A stretch of DNA of 42,959 bases, taken from assembly GCA_037179515.1 (NCBI GenBank), contig JAXCGZ010021510.1, positions 1 through 42,959 on the forward strand, in the 5' to 3' direction. Shown here one piece after another: positions 32,201 to 39,428 of the stretch. Both the position numbers and the translations under genes were made by a program. Each line of letters begins with the position of its first letter. Position 1 is the stretch's first letter. The DNA is from Halocaridina rubra (Eukaryota > Arthropoda > Malacostraca > Decapoda > Atyidae). Under the pieces are notes generated by a model, which saw only the letters and a list, made by a program, of their open reading frames with translations, had not been told where the DNA came from and did no database searches.

Positions 32201-33450
32201 GGAATGGTGTTTTTAGATTTTTTGATGAACTTGCTCTATATTACCCTTGTATTAACGCAATGCACAAGTATACCCTTAAAGTGAGGGAGAGCGTAAACAC
32301 AAACATTGCTTTAAAGAAAAGTTACGCAAGTCATTTGTTACATTCTCTGACAAAATATTTTGGTACAAGTGAATGTATCAATATCCCCAAGGGAGCATAT
32401 CTCGTTAATGAATCAGTATCGGAAGTCCCCTCCAAAGCACATGATATTGGAACAGTACTGAGATCAAACTTTGAAAATGATGACCTTATTACCGTCACAG
32501 GATTTATAAGATCCCGGGAAATGGAAACCTCGAAATATGACTCTGAAAAGAATTATTATTTGTCAGAAAAGGTCAGTAACAATCTCAATGCTGGTTATCC
32601 AGGTAAGAAAATTTTAAGAATTCTGCTTAGTGAATCAAGAGAGTATAATAGCTGTGCCGTTTGGGTTTATGTAAGTGTGGATCCAAAGCCGTATGTACAG
32701 TTGTATCCCCTAGGGCTTTTGCCAGGTATGAAAATAGCTGTATCATCCTTGGTGCATAAATCATCTAAAGAAAAGAAGTTTGTATATTTGCAGTCAACCA
32801 TCTGGACTCATTTTACAATTCTTTCTCTACCTAACCATGAAGACTTACCATTGGACTCTGAACCAGCCTACAGAAGTCTTAAGAATTCCTTGGCTACCAA
32901 GGGGCAGTTTAAAGTTTATGCTGAAGTAGATTGTGTCCTGTATGCCAATGTCAAGACTGTGTGTAAAACGTGTCAGTCGGACATGTCCGGCGGAAATTGT
33001 ACATACGTCGGCTGTTCCTCACAAGATGGAGGAGTGTTGACCATTAATGTACAATTGATTATTGACGATGGTACAGCAAGAGCATACATGACACTGAATT
33101 CCCTGGAGCATTTTCAGACTGTGTTCCAAATTCCTGGCCTATATTTTTCATCACTTTGTCAAGAAATGGTTGCAACTTGTGAAAATTTTTCTTACAGGCA
33201 TAGTAAAAAAATCAAGACAACTTTGAATGCTAACCTCTTAGAAAGCCAGGAAGCTTTTGCTCTGATGTGTTTGCGCGGCTGTAATCATCCTCTGAAATTC
33301 ATCTGTCGACCATTCACTCATCAGTCTGACAGGGAAGAAATACCTCAACTTTTCTGTCTCAAGGTTTCAAAATTCCATCCCCATAAGGAAAAAGACGTTT
33401 TTGAAAAACTGCATGAATTTGGTAGGACAGAATTTATTCCTAAAAGATAA
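18377..33450 (+). CDS. CTC1: CTC1-like CST complex subunit, seven exons, 914 aa
   Basis: CTC1 is the scaffold of CST (CTC1-STN1-TEN1), which binds telomeric single strands and recruits polymerase alpha-primase in the nucleus. Coding exons: 18377-18444, 21850-22006, 27129-27245, 28634-28926, 29420-29578, 29968-30103, 31636-33450. All junctions are GT-AG and the frame closes exactly (2745 nt with stop). Shared with vertebrate CTC1: PLGLLPGMKIAVSSLVHKS before a WTHFTILSLP-type strand (human GLLPGARVHFSQL, YVQVLSFPPE); a Cys cluster CX2C-X8-CX4C at residues 753-770 with GNCT; and LIIDDGTARAYMT (human LLVEDGTAEAVVT). Residues about 110-150 (GLLTMYKGKVTNEING, GIWELN) match a central OB region. Human CTC1 is 1217 aa; the missing part is N-terminal. 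The last exon alone encodes residues 311-914. RPA70-like proteins are less likely because these segments match CTC1. Confidence 0.88.
19215..19440 (+). mobile_element. SINE-1 copy 2 with 17-bp target-site duplication, CTC1 intron 1
   Basis: Flanked by acttgattggtgaattg (19215-19231) and acttgattgatgaattg (19424-19440), one mismatch. The body (19232-19423) matches 2462-2666: GTTGTCGCCATAGTAAAGTG head, TTTAAGGCGTCAGATAGACG, CACTCAGGATAGCAATCACA, TTTGCAAGAAGGCACCATC. It ends CATGCTGTAAATCCGATC with no simple-sequence tail. Confidence 0.9.
19471..19679 (-). mobile_element. SINE-2 (tRNA-like head, (TTA)n tail), CTC1 intron 1
   Basis: On the minus strand the head reads CTAGTACAGTGGTAACGCGC and CTTCGCATTCACGAGGTCG, similar to Pol III A and B boxes. 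The body holds CTGTTTACTGGCAGGAACTG and GTGGACATCACAGTGGGGGG. It ends GTAAAATGGAAATAAAGTTT plus (ATT)n, seen on the + strand as AAT repeats at 19471-19499. A second copy of the core lies at 41449-41615. Confidence 0.75.
19680..20276. other. CTC1 intron 1, no recognisable feature
   Basis: Intronic DNA in which I see no gene or repeat family. Confidence 0.4.
20277..20590 (+). repeat. Dispersed repeat B, longest copy
   Basis: After a T-run it reads GCAAAGAGAAACAGAGATGG, CTATTGTGACTTGTCAGATG, AGATAATAAGAGATGTGCAA, GAGGGAAGACTTAATGCTGA and AAAAGACCTTCGGCTATAGT. The copy at 30396-30625 follows the same order. The family is not recognised and no coding capacity is seen. Confidence 0.7.
20996..21219 (+). 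mobile_element. SINE-1 copy 3 with 14-bp target-site duplication, CTC1 intron 1
   Basis: Direct repeats tgtgtagttgtcta (20996-21009) and tgagtagttgtcta (21206-21219) differ at one base. The element (21010-21205) starts TATGGGGCCACCATGCCAGG, has B-box-like AAGGGTTCGCGGCCC, and ends CATGACGTGAAACCAATC without a poly(A) tail. Confidence 0.88.
21220..21849. other. CTC1 intron 1, distal part
   Basis: AT-rich intronic DNA with a T-run near 21608; nothing else is recognised before the exon 2 acceptor. Confidence 0.4.
22416..23165 (-). pseudogene. RTE-like reverse transcriptase, C-terminal 249 residues
   Basis: The frame opens at the RT catalytic motif (FADDIVLCSN, the xADD box). It continues through the thumb (KTEYLRL, KFKYLGPMVAEDGD, EITHRIQAGWKKVSGVLCD, RPAMMYGAETWA) and ends in the RTE-type tail (LRWYGHVVRRDEQYVGRRV, GRRRRGKPKRRWMDCI) with a stop at 22416-22418. 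It is open with no internal stop, so the copy is fairly young. The endonuclease and RT fingers are absent, so it cannot move on its own. LINE RTs copy their own RNA at a nicked target. Confidence 0.9.
23100..23229. repeat. 55-bp inverted repeat with 20-bp spacer
   Basis: Arms 23100-23154 and 23175-23229 are reverse complements with one mismatch. Both arms are the same piece of the RTE ORF, just after the ADD box, in opposite orientations. Confidence 0.95.
23498..24613 (-). pseudogene. Gypsy-like integrase region, broken
   Basis: From right to left it shows an HHCC zinc finger (MHHMG ... SCHQCQ, 24430-24345), a first catalytic Asp in LETLAIDVTHYTQ, a second in EILMDNSTAF (about 24130) and a Glu in GNGIVETHH (about 24010). 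A C-terminal module follows: TGEEVWVEPPN, WKKGYITGIL, VDGMPRHILDVRK. A frame change near 24200-24240 separates the zinc finger/first Asp part from the rest, and a stop near 23939-23945 precedes the C-terminal module. Confidence 0.75.
24640..25800 (-). pseudogene. Gypsy-like reverse transcriptase and RNase H region, heavily broken
   Basis: The RT finger motif VRPVLDFR lies near 25640-25660 and the TDDILVDES box, where YxDD is expected, near 25325. A connection region (RRGLFSVCGKLVGHYPVDGW) lies at about 25080-25145. RNase H landmarks WCDASNLAIG, NVAEIE and RTDSVTVHGW lie between about 24925 and 24735. Several stop codons and frame shifts are present. Confidence 0.65.
25804..26842 (-). pseudogene. 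Gypsy-like gag and aspartic protease, broken
   Basis: Gag (26842 down to 26355) ends in zinc knuckles CFRCGGPHLIKYC and CFKCNKVGYIAN. In the second, Tyr replaces the zinc-binding His and a stop codon falls before the last Cys. The protease (26334 down to about 26040) has the active-site motif ARGLVDSGCTKTIVHSK. No ATG fits the gag start; the frame begins at a GTG inside the direct repeat, so the 5' part is missing. Confidence 0.7.
27246..28633. other. CTC1 intron 3
   Basis: Intron between well-formed splice sites; no gene or known repeat is seen. Confidence 0.5.
29132..29273. repeat. (CT)n-(CTC/CTT)n pyrimidine tract, CTC1 intron 4
   Basis: About 35 CT units pass into CTC/CTT and then pure CTT repeats, making 140 bases of unbroken pyrimidine. 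It ends about 150 bases before exon 5. Confidence 0.95.
30261..30395 (+). mobile_element. SINE-1 copy 4, 3'-truncated, CTC1 intron 6
   Basis: Head GGTGTGGCCACCACGGCAGA with GCGGTAGTGCTC and B-box-like GATGGTTCACGGCCC, then CATTCACTCAGGGTAATGAT. The family sequence stops at about 30395 and passes straight into repeat B. Confidence 0.8.
30396..30625 (+). repeat. Dispersed repeat B, joined to SINE-1
   Basis: AGCAAAGAGAAGTAGACTTA, GATTATTGTGACTTGTCAGA, GATAATAAGAGATGTATAAC, TGATGGAAGACTTAATATCG and AAACACCTTCAGCTGTAGTA match 20277-20590 in order. Confidence 0.7.
30626..31635. other. CTC1 intron 6, distal part
   Basis: AT-rich intronic DNA with a TTAGG-like stretch near 30883-30905 and T-runs; no gene is seen. 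Confidence 0.45.
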
Positions 33451-33612
33451 TTCTATATATTCTGATATAATGTAAAAATACACCTCAGTTTTTCTGATTA
33501 GAGGCTTTGAAATTCTATTCCAACGAGGAAAAAAAAAACATTTTGGAAAAACTGCAAAAATTTGGGATTACATAGATAATTCTGTTTTGCTTGATATGGT
33601 ATGAAAATGTTC
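33341..33612 (+). repeat. Two-copy tandem duplication of the CTC1 3' end, 140-bp period
   Basis: Unit 1 (33341-33480) covers the last 35 CTC1 codons, the stop and 30 bases of 3' UTR. Unit 2 (33481-33612) repeats it in diverged form: TACCTCAACTTTTCTG against CACCTCAGTTTTTCTG, TTGAAAAACTGCATGAATTT against TGGAAAAACTGCAAAAATTT, and AGATAATTCTATATATTCTG against AGATAATTCTGTTTTGCTTG. Unit 2 lies after the stop and is not translated. Confidence 0.8.
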
Positions 33613-34423
33613 TCAAGAAAAACTATATAAAAATTTTTTAAACATTATTTTGTCATTTTTATTTATTGTATAGAAAGTATTAGTTGGTCTATTGTGTACT
33701 TTAAACTTTTTTAGCCAAATATTGCAAACAAAATTGACAATACTACTCTTGCTCAATTTTTCAAGCTATCATTTTCTAATCAATAAAATTACAGAAATTA
33801 CATGTAAACTGACATTGTAGACTTGTTCGGAATTTTTAGTAATAAGATATTTTTGCTGTTCTCCTAAACTAGGCAAGACTGTCTTTTATAGTTTAATCAC
33901 AGGATACATAGATTTCATTTGCCTTATATACAGTCTTACAAGCACCATATATAACTGAACATAATGCACTAGCATTTTTTGGAACTCGACAGTCAGCAGA
34001 AAAATGACTCAACTTCTCCTTTAATTATGAATTGTATAATGCATTTTTCCTCCCTATAGTTATGCGTATGTACAGTCATTTGCAAGCTTACAATTGCTCG
34101 ATTTTGTGACTTGGGTCCTATAGAGCTTCTCAGATTTAAGTAAAAAATATTTTCTGAGTAAAAAGTGATGAGCCCAAAGTAAACTGAATTGTATATAATG
34201 ATGATAAAGCACAATAAATAGAGTAGTTGAGCAAATAAAAAAAAAAAATTGAGGCATTCTTGATAAATCCTTGTTCTTTAAAATACATATATAAAAACTG
34301 AACATAAATCAAATAAAAAATTTAAGATGGATTTCCTTGCGATGAGAATAACGGACATGAATGATAATTAAAAACGGTAAAAATAATTAACCAACTTGCG
34401 GTATTATTATTACTGCATTGCAG
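33451..34423 (+). other. CTC1 3' UTR and downstream DNA
   Basis: Holds the decayed duplicate and a candidate poly(A) signal AATAAA at 33782-33787. Nothing else is recognised before the Copia LTR. Confidence 0.5.
33782..33787 (+). promoter_or_regulatory. Candidate poly(A) signal of CTC1
   Basis: AATAAA about 330 bases after the CTC1 stop, the first canonical hexamer downstream of the stop that I noted. Confidence 0.45.
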
Positions 34424-34687
34424 TGACAGGTAAACTTAATCGACAAATATATTTTTCTTAAGTGTACTAATTAGATTAATATTTTTCACAATAATATAAT
34501 TGATATATTTTTCATATATATGCCCAGTACATATTTTCCAAGCTGGCATTTTCTTTTTGCCCATGTCTTAACGTTTTATGACGCCTCCTATAGTAAACAA
34601 ATAATAACCGGTGACTGTGACTTTCAATTATATCCCCAAAATTGCTCTTTATCCACCATCATGGCTCATAGTAGTCATACCTTAATA
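34424..34687 (+). repeat. Copia 5' LTR
   Basis: Homology to the 3' LTR is clear from about 34429. The outermost bases (TGACAGG against TGTTGAGGG) do not align, so the 5' tip is altered. A TATA-like stretch lies near 34503-34521. Confidence 0.9.
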
Positions 34688-35689
34688 GGTCATGGGCGCA
34701 GCCCTAGTGCTAGATTATTATTTGATGGTGATGAGTCGGAATATGGGCTTTGGGAAGTTAAATTTCTCGGTTACATGAGACGTCTGAAGTTATTGGACGC
34801 CCTGACCGTCACCGGAACCCCTGATGCAGGGGAGAATGCTAATGCATTTGCTGAGCTTGTTCAGCTTTTAGATGACCGAAGCCTTAATTTAGTGATAAGA
34901 GAGGCGAAAGACAACGGTCGTAAGGCACTGGAAATACTCCGTGGTCATTACATGGGCACAGGTAAGCCGAGAGTTATTTGCCTGTATACTGAGCTTACGT
35001 TATTGAAGAAAGTAGCCGATGAAAGCGTCCCCGATTATGTTATTCGCGCTGAGACTGCTGCTAATTCATTAAAACAGGCAGGTGAGACTGTTAGTGATAG
35101 CCTCCTTGCTGCAATGGTGCTTAAAGGCCTTCCTTCAAATTTTAAGACTTTTTCTACTGTAATTACACAGAGAGATACTCCAATGAGTTTTTCTGAGTTT
35201 AAAATTGCTTTAAGAAACTTTGAAGAGACTGAAAAGGCACATGACACTTTTGATAGTGACGATAATGTTATGAAAGTAACCCATAAAGGTAACCAAGGTA
35301 GGGCTAGTGCAGGAAATTTTACCCCTACTTGTTATACTTGTGGAAGTTTAGGACATAAATCTCCTGATTGTAAGAATAAAAGTGAGAAGAATAAAGGAAA
35401 ATCTAGATTTAGTAAGAAGTGGTGCCATAAATGCAGATCTCGAACTCATAACTCTAGTGAATGTAGGAAAAATCCCCCTAATTCAACAAAATCCATGAGT
35501 GCTGAAGATAATGTTACAGATACCGAACGACCTCATTCGTTCCTTTTTAAAGCCAGTGCGAGTGAAGATATTTTTGAACATGATAATTGTAATAATGCTG
35601 TTAGACATAATATTGATAATAATTTAATGGTTGACTGTGGAGCTACATCTCATATAATAAAAGATGGTTCAAAGTTTGTGAATATTTGA
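34661..35689 (+). CDS. Copia gag and start of protease
   Basis: Gag forms the particle and binds the element RNA. The frame carries the UBN2-type gag core (LLFDGDESEYGLWEVKFLGY), a CCHC knuckle CYTCGSLGHKSPDC, a second Cys/His group (CHKCRSRTHNSSEC) and the protease active site MVDCGATSHI at the 3' end. The likely start is ATG 34661 (ATCATGG), which lies inside the 5' LTR. The frame is also open from 34520. No in-frame ATG lies between the primer site and the gag core. It stops at 35687-35689, inside the protease. Confidence 0.8.
   Translation: MAHSSHTLIGHGRSPSARLLFDGDESEYGLWEVKFLGYMRRLKLLDALTVTGTPDAGENANAFAELVQLLDDRSLNLVIREAKDNGRKALEILRGHYMGTGKPRVICLYTELTLLKKVADESVPDYVIRAETAANSLKQAGETVSDSLLAAMVLKGLPSNFKTFSTVITQRDTPMSFSEFKIALRNFEETEKAHDTFDSDDNVMKVTHKGNQGRASAGNFTPTCYTCGSLGHKSPDCKNKSEKNKGKSRFSKKWCHKCRSRTHNSSECRKNPPNSTKSMSAEDNVTDTERPHSFLFKASASEDIFEHDNCNNAVRHNIDNNLMVDCGATSHIIKDGSKFVNI
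34688..34704 (+). promoter_or_regulatory. Primer binding site, internal tRNA-iMet type
   Basis: GGTCATGGGCGCAGCCC follows the LTR at once. It resembles GGTTATGGGCCCAG, the Drosophila copia site that pairs with the anticodon stem-loop region of initiator tRNA-Met rather than the tRNA 3' end. There are two mismatches over those 14 bases. Confidence 0.75.
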
Positions 35690-36221
35690 CAGTGATTTTA
35701 ATCCTTCTAATCATTGTATTGAGTTGGCTGACAGAAGTCGAACAAATGGCGTCGCGCGTGGTCGTGGATCCGCATATGTGTTGTTGTATGATGTCAATGG
35801 TAATCCATGTAAAGTTTTGCTAGAAAATGCCTTATTTGTTCCTTCCTATAAACAAAATATGTTTTCTGTGTATGCGGCCAATGAAAAAGGTGCTTCTGTC
35901 AACTTTTATCCCAAATGTGCTGAGCTAAGGGCTCCTGATGGCACTGTATTTCCTCTAAGAAAAGAGGGAAAATTGTATTTTCTCAATAATGTAAAAGTAA
36001 GTGAAAATGTTTCTCACTCCCTATTTGAGTGGCACAAAATAATGGGCCATTGCAACTTTAGAGATTTATTGAAGCTAGAAAATGTTGTAGATGGTATGAA
36101 AATTTCTCCTAAAGAAAAATCTCATTGTGAAGTGTGTGCTATCGGAAAAATGTCCCAGTATAAAAACAGGAAAGCTGACAAGCGTGCTACTAGTATATTG
36201 CCACTTAGCAGGGCCTATTGA
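35682..36221 (+). pseudogene. Copia protease remainder and GAG-pre-integrase zinc finger (shifted frame)
   Basis: This frame is +1 relative to gag and is entered between 35682 and 35689. It encodes the rest of the protease (LLENALFVPSYKQNMFSV) and the HHCC finger of integrase (WHKIMGHCNF ... HCEVCAIGKMS). It ends at a stop at 36219-36221. It has no start of its own and is really the middle of one polyprotein. Confidence 0.8.
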
Positions 36222-38769
36222 ACCAGCTGCAAGAGAAGGTTTTAAATGTTCCATTTCATTCGTCGACGACTACACTGGTATAATAATGGTATACTTTCTT
36301 AAAAGTAAATCTGACACGGTAGCTGCAACTGAGAGGTTCTTGGCTGATAGTTCCCCATATGGGAAAGTAAAATGCATACGTACGGACAATGGGACGGAGT
36401 TCACAGCAAAGAGTTTTAAATCCTTACTTATGAAAAACTCTATCAAACACGAGTTCACAGCTCCGTATTCCCCACATCAAAATGGGATGGTCGAGAGATC
36501 TTGGCGGTCTCTTTACGACATGGCTAGGTGTATACTCTTAAATGCAAATTTGCCCAAAAGTCTATGGACTTACGCTGTTAGAGCTTCGGCTTATATCCGG
36601 AACCGTTGCTATAACCCAAGAACTGGAAAGACACCCTATGAGTTATTCACTGACAGAAAACCTAATCTGAAAGATATGCATATTTTCGGAACTATATGTT
36701 ATTCCTATGTGCAAGAGAAAAAGAAATTGGACCCTCATAGTGAAAGAGGAATATTTTTGGGATATGATGGACAAAGTCCAGCCTATTTGGTGTATTTCCC
36801 AAATAAAAATAATGTCAGAAGGGTGCGTTGTGTCAAATTCACCGATAAATTTCAACATGAAGTAGAAAATCCAGTGGTTGAATATCGCCACGTAACCGAT
36901 GAAGAACCCATTTCCTCGGAAACCTTACCGATGCCACTGACATCGAACTCCGATGATCCAACCTCGACGGAAGATGACGACGATCCCGTGGGCAGTGGAA
37001 AAGGTCAAGATGAAGTCAATCCCGTGAGTGGCGGCAGAAGTGGTAATGACAAAATTGACGAGGATGTGAAGGCAAGACGACGATATCCTACTAGGGAACG
37101 TACTGTTCCTACGTATTTGGGAGAATATGTCACTGACTTTGATGATTCTTTCACAGTAAATGATTCAAGTGCTGCTAAATATTCTGTTGATTTTTGTTAC
37201 AGTATGGTAGATATACCCAGAACATATCATGATGCAATATCCTCCCCAGATTCTTCTAAATGGGTTAATGCTATGCAAGAAGATATTAATTCTTTAAATG
37301 AAAATGACACTTACGAGTTAACCCAACTGCCTGAAGGCAGATGTGCAGTGGGGGGTAGATGGGTGTATACTGTGAAATCATGTCCTAATAATGTTGAAAA
37401 ATATAAGGCTCGCTACGTAGCGAAAGGTTATTCCCAAGTGCGTGATTTAGATTATCACGAAACCTTTTCACCTACTGCCAGAATCACTTCACTTCGTATG
37501 TTATTACAACTGGCAATGCAAGACAATTTAATTGTTAATCAAATGGATGTAAGTAGTGCTTATCTTAATGCTCCTATTAAATGTGAAATTTACATTGACC
37601 AACCCGAAGGTTTTGTAAAGCTTGATGAAAAGGGTAACAAATTGTTCTTAAAATTGAAGAAATCCATTTACGGTCTTAAACAGAATGGACGTAACTGGAA
37701 TGAATTGTTTCACAATTTCCTTGTAGAACAAGATTTTGATATGTCCCTTGCTGATTCTTGTGTTTACTCCAAGAAAGTAGGTAATTCAAAGATTATCATA
37801 ATTATCTGGGTTGATGACTTAATCATTGCTGCTAGTAATGAAACTTTGCTCAATGCTACCAAAAGTTCTCTTTGCCATAATTTTAAGATGAAAGACTTTG
37901 GTAATATTTCATGGTTTTTAGGTATTGAATTCAAACATGAATCTGAGAAGTTTGTGATGGTACAGTCAAGGTACATTGAGAAACTGTTGAATAGGTTCAA
38001 TATGACAGATTGCAAACCAAAAGCCACTCCTTGTGATTTGAGTGTAAGTAAAGTCATAGATAACCATTCTGAGAAATTACCCGATTCAAGACTGTATAGA
38101 GAGATGGTTGGCAGCCTTATATATCTTATGACCTGTACGCGTCTTGATCTTTGTTACATTGTAACTATATTGTCTCAAAATATGAATAATCCAACAAAAG
38201 CTCACTTAAATATGGCTAGGCAGGTTCTAAGGTATCTTAAAGGTACTATAAATGTTGGTGTGACTTTCAAAAAGCAAACTTGTGAAATGCTTAAGCTTCA
38301 AGGGTTTTGTGATTCCGACTGGAGTGCGTCATCTGATAGACGCAGTATCTCTGGATATGGCTTTATGTTATGTGATGATGGTCCTTTGATTTCTTGGAAA
38401 AGTCGAAAACAGCAGATTGTAGCCTTATCAACCTGCGAGGCAGAGTACGTTGCTCTAACGTCTGCCATCCAGGAAGCTAAGTTTTTAAGTCAGCTTTTGG
38501 TGGATATGATTGCTGGTAATAAAACCACTGTAACACTTCATGTAGACAATCAAGGTGCAATATGTCTGGCTAAAAATCCTGTACACCATCAGCGTACAAA
38601 GCATATAGACATTAGATACCATTACATAAGATCTGAAATTCAGAACGGTGAAGTTAAATTAGTTTATGTACCTTCAAGCGATAATATCGCAGATATTTTC
38701 ACAAAGCCAGCAACAAAGGATAAATTAAATAAATTTACTTCCTTGAGGGGCAGCGCATACACCACATAA
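36196..38769 (+). CDS. Copia integrase core, reverse transcriptase and RNase H
   Basis: The frame, +1 relative to the segment before, is open to the stop at 38767-38769 (from ATG 36127 if read alone). Integrase: FVDDYTG, the second catalytic Asp in IRTDNGTEF and the Glu in NGMVERSWRS; the first Asp, normally in H-[ST]-D before the LAGP motif, is not readable. RT: YKARYVAKGYSQ, MDVSSAYLNAPI, SIYGLKQNGRNW and the catalytic box IIWVDDLIIA (Trp where Tyr is usual). RNase H: FCDSDWSASSDRRS, STCEAEYVAL, LHVDNQGAICLAKNP, then DIFTKP. Apart from integrase, the enzymes look intact. Confidence 0.9.
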   Translation, partial: YCHLAGPIEPAAREGFKCSISFVDDYTGIIMVYFLKSKSDTVAATERFLADSSPYGKVKCIRTDNGTEFTAKSFKSLLMKNSIKHEFTAPYSPHQNGMVERSWRSLYDMARCILLNANLPKSLWTYAVRASAYIRNRCYNPRTGKTPYELFTDRKPNLKDMHIFGTICYSYVQEKKKLDPHSERGIFLGYDGQSPAYLVYFPNKNNVRRVRCVKFTDKFQHEVENPVVEYRHVTDEEPISSETLPMPLTSNSDDPTSTEDDDDPVGSGKGQDEVNPVSGGRSGNDKIDEDVKARRRYPTRERTVPTYLGEYVTDFDDSFTVNDSSAAKYSVDFCYSMVDIPRTYHDAISSPDSSKWVNAMQEDINSLNENDTYELTQLPEGRCAVGGRWVYTVKSCPNNVEKYKARYVAKGYSQVRDLDYHETFSPTARITSLRMLLQLAMQDNLIVNQMDVSSAYLNAPIKCEIYIDQPEGFVKLDEKGNKLFLKLKKSIYGLKQNGRNWNELFHNFLVEQDFDMSLADSCVYSKKVGNSKIIIIIWVDDLIIAASNETLLNATKSSLCHNFKMKDFGNISWFLGIEFKHESEKFVMVQSRYIEKLLNRFNMTDCKPKATPCDLSVSKVIDNHSEKLPDSRLYREMVGSLIYLMTCTRLDLCYIVTILSQNMNNPTKAHLNMARQVLRYLKGTINVGVTFKKQTCEMLKLQGFCDSDWSASSDRRSISGYGFMLCDDGPLISWKSRKQQIVALSTCEAEYVALTSAIQEAKFLSQLLVDMIAGNKTTVTLHVDNQGAICLAKNPVHHQRTKHIDIRYHYIRSEIQNGEVKLVYVPSSDNIADIFTKPATKDKLNKFTSLRGSAYTT

Positions 38770-39162
38770 TGTGTGTACCATTGTATATATAATCTTTTTC
38801 TATATATAATTTGCAAATACCATTTCTATTTTTCTCTATGTTGTATGCTTTTTTTTTTCATTTTGCATTCATTCCAATTATTATTCATATGCATATAATA
38901 TTTTGCAAATTATAATCTGTTGAATGCCTTATTATTGATTACTAAGAATATGATGTTTTCTTGGAATTTGCTTCTTTACCTAGCTATGTTCTTTTATAAA
39001 TTTCTACCATTTTACCTGCTCCATGCCATGTCTAATACTTACATTATAATAATTTACTTGATATTTGCTGCTCTACTTATATATCATAATATGTCATTGA
39101 TTCCTGTATACTTATATATACATTGTTTGCTAAATATTTGCCACCTTAAGTTTAAGTGGGGG

Positions 39163-39428
39163 TGTTGAGGGTAAACTTAATCGACAAATATATTTTTCTT
39201 AAGTTTACTAATTAGATTAATATTTTTCACAATAATATAATTGATATATTTTTCATATATATGCCCAGTACATATTTTCCAAGCTGGCATTTTCTTTTTG
39301 TCCATGTCTTAACGTTTTATGACGCCTCCTATAGTAAACAAATAATAACCGGTGACTGTGACTTTCAATTATATCCCCAAAATTGCTCTTTATCCACCAT
39401 CATGGCTCATAGTAGTCATACCTTAACA
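39163..39428 (+). repeat. Copia 3' LTR
   Basis: Starts TGTTGAGGG and ends CCTTAACA, the canonical TG...CA ends. The purine-rich AAGTGGGGG lies directly before it at 39154-39162. Confidence 0.92.

Larger units (their letters stand above)
34424..39428 (+). mobile_element. Ty1/Copia LTR retrotransposon, about 5.0 kb
   Basis: LTRs of about 265 bp bracket a 4.5-kb interior in Copia order: gag with zinc knuckle, protease, integrase, RT, RNase H. The two LTRs differ at about three positions over the aligned 258 bases, apart from the extreme 5' end, so insertion is recent. A purine-rich AAGTGGGGG abuts the 3' LTR. Two frame breaks make this copy non-autonomous. GalEa-type Copia elements of crustaceans are a natural comparison, but I cannot place it without a tree. 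No target-site duplication is visible. Confidence 0.95.

Noticed and set aside
34520..34660. ATG 34520 as the gag start
   Set aside because: The frame is open, but this part lies wholly in the LTR, has no gag similarity, and ATG 34661 has a better context. It cannot be fully excluded.
35682..36221. Programmed ribosomal frameshifts in the Copia element
   Set aside because: Both shifts fall inside conserved domains, and the second also removes a catalytic residue. Indels explain this better.
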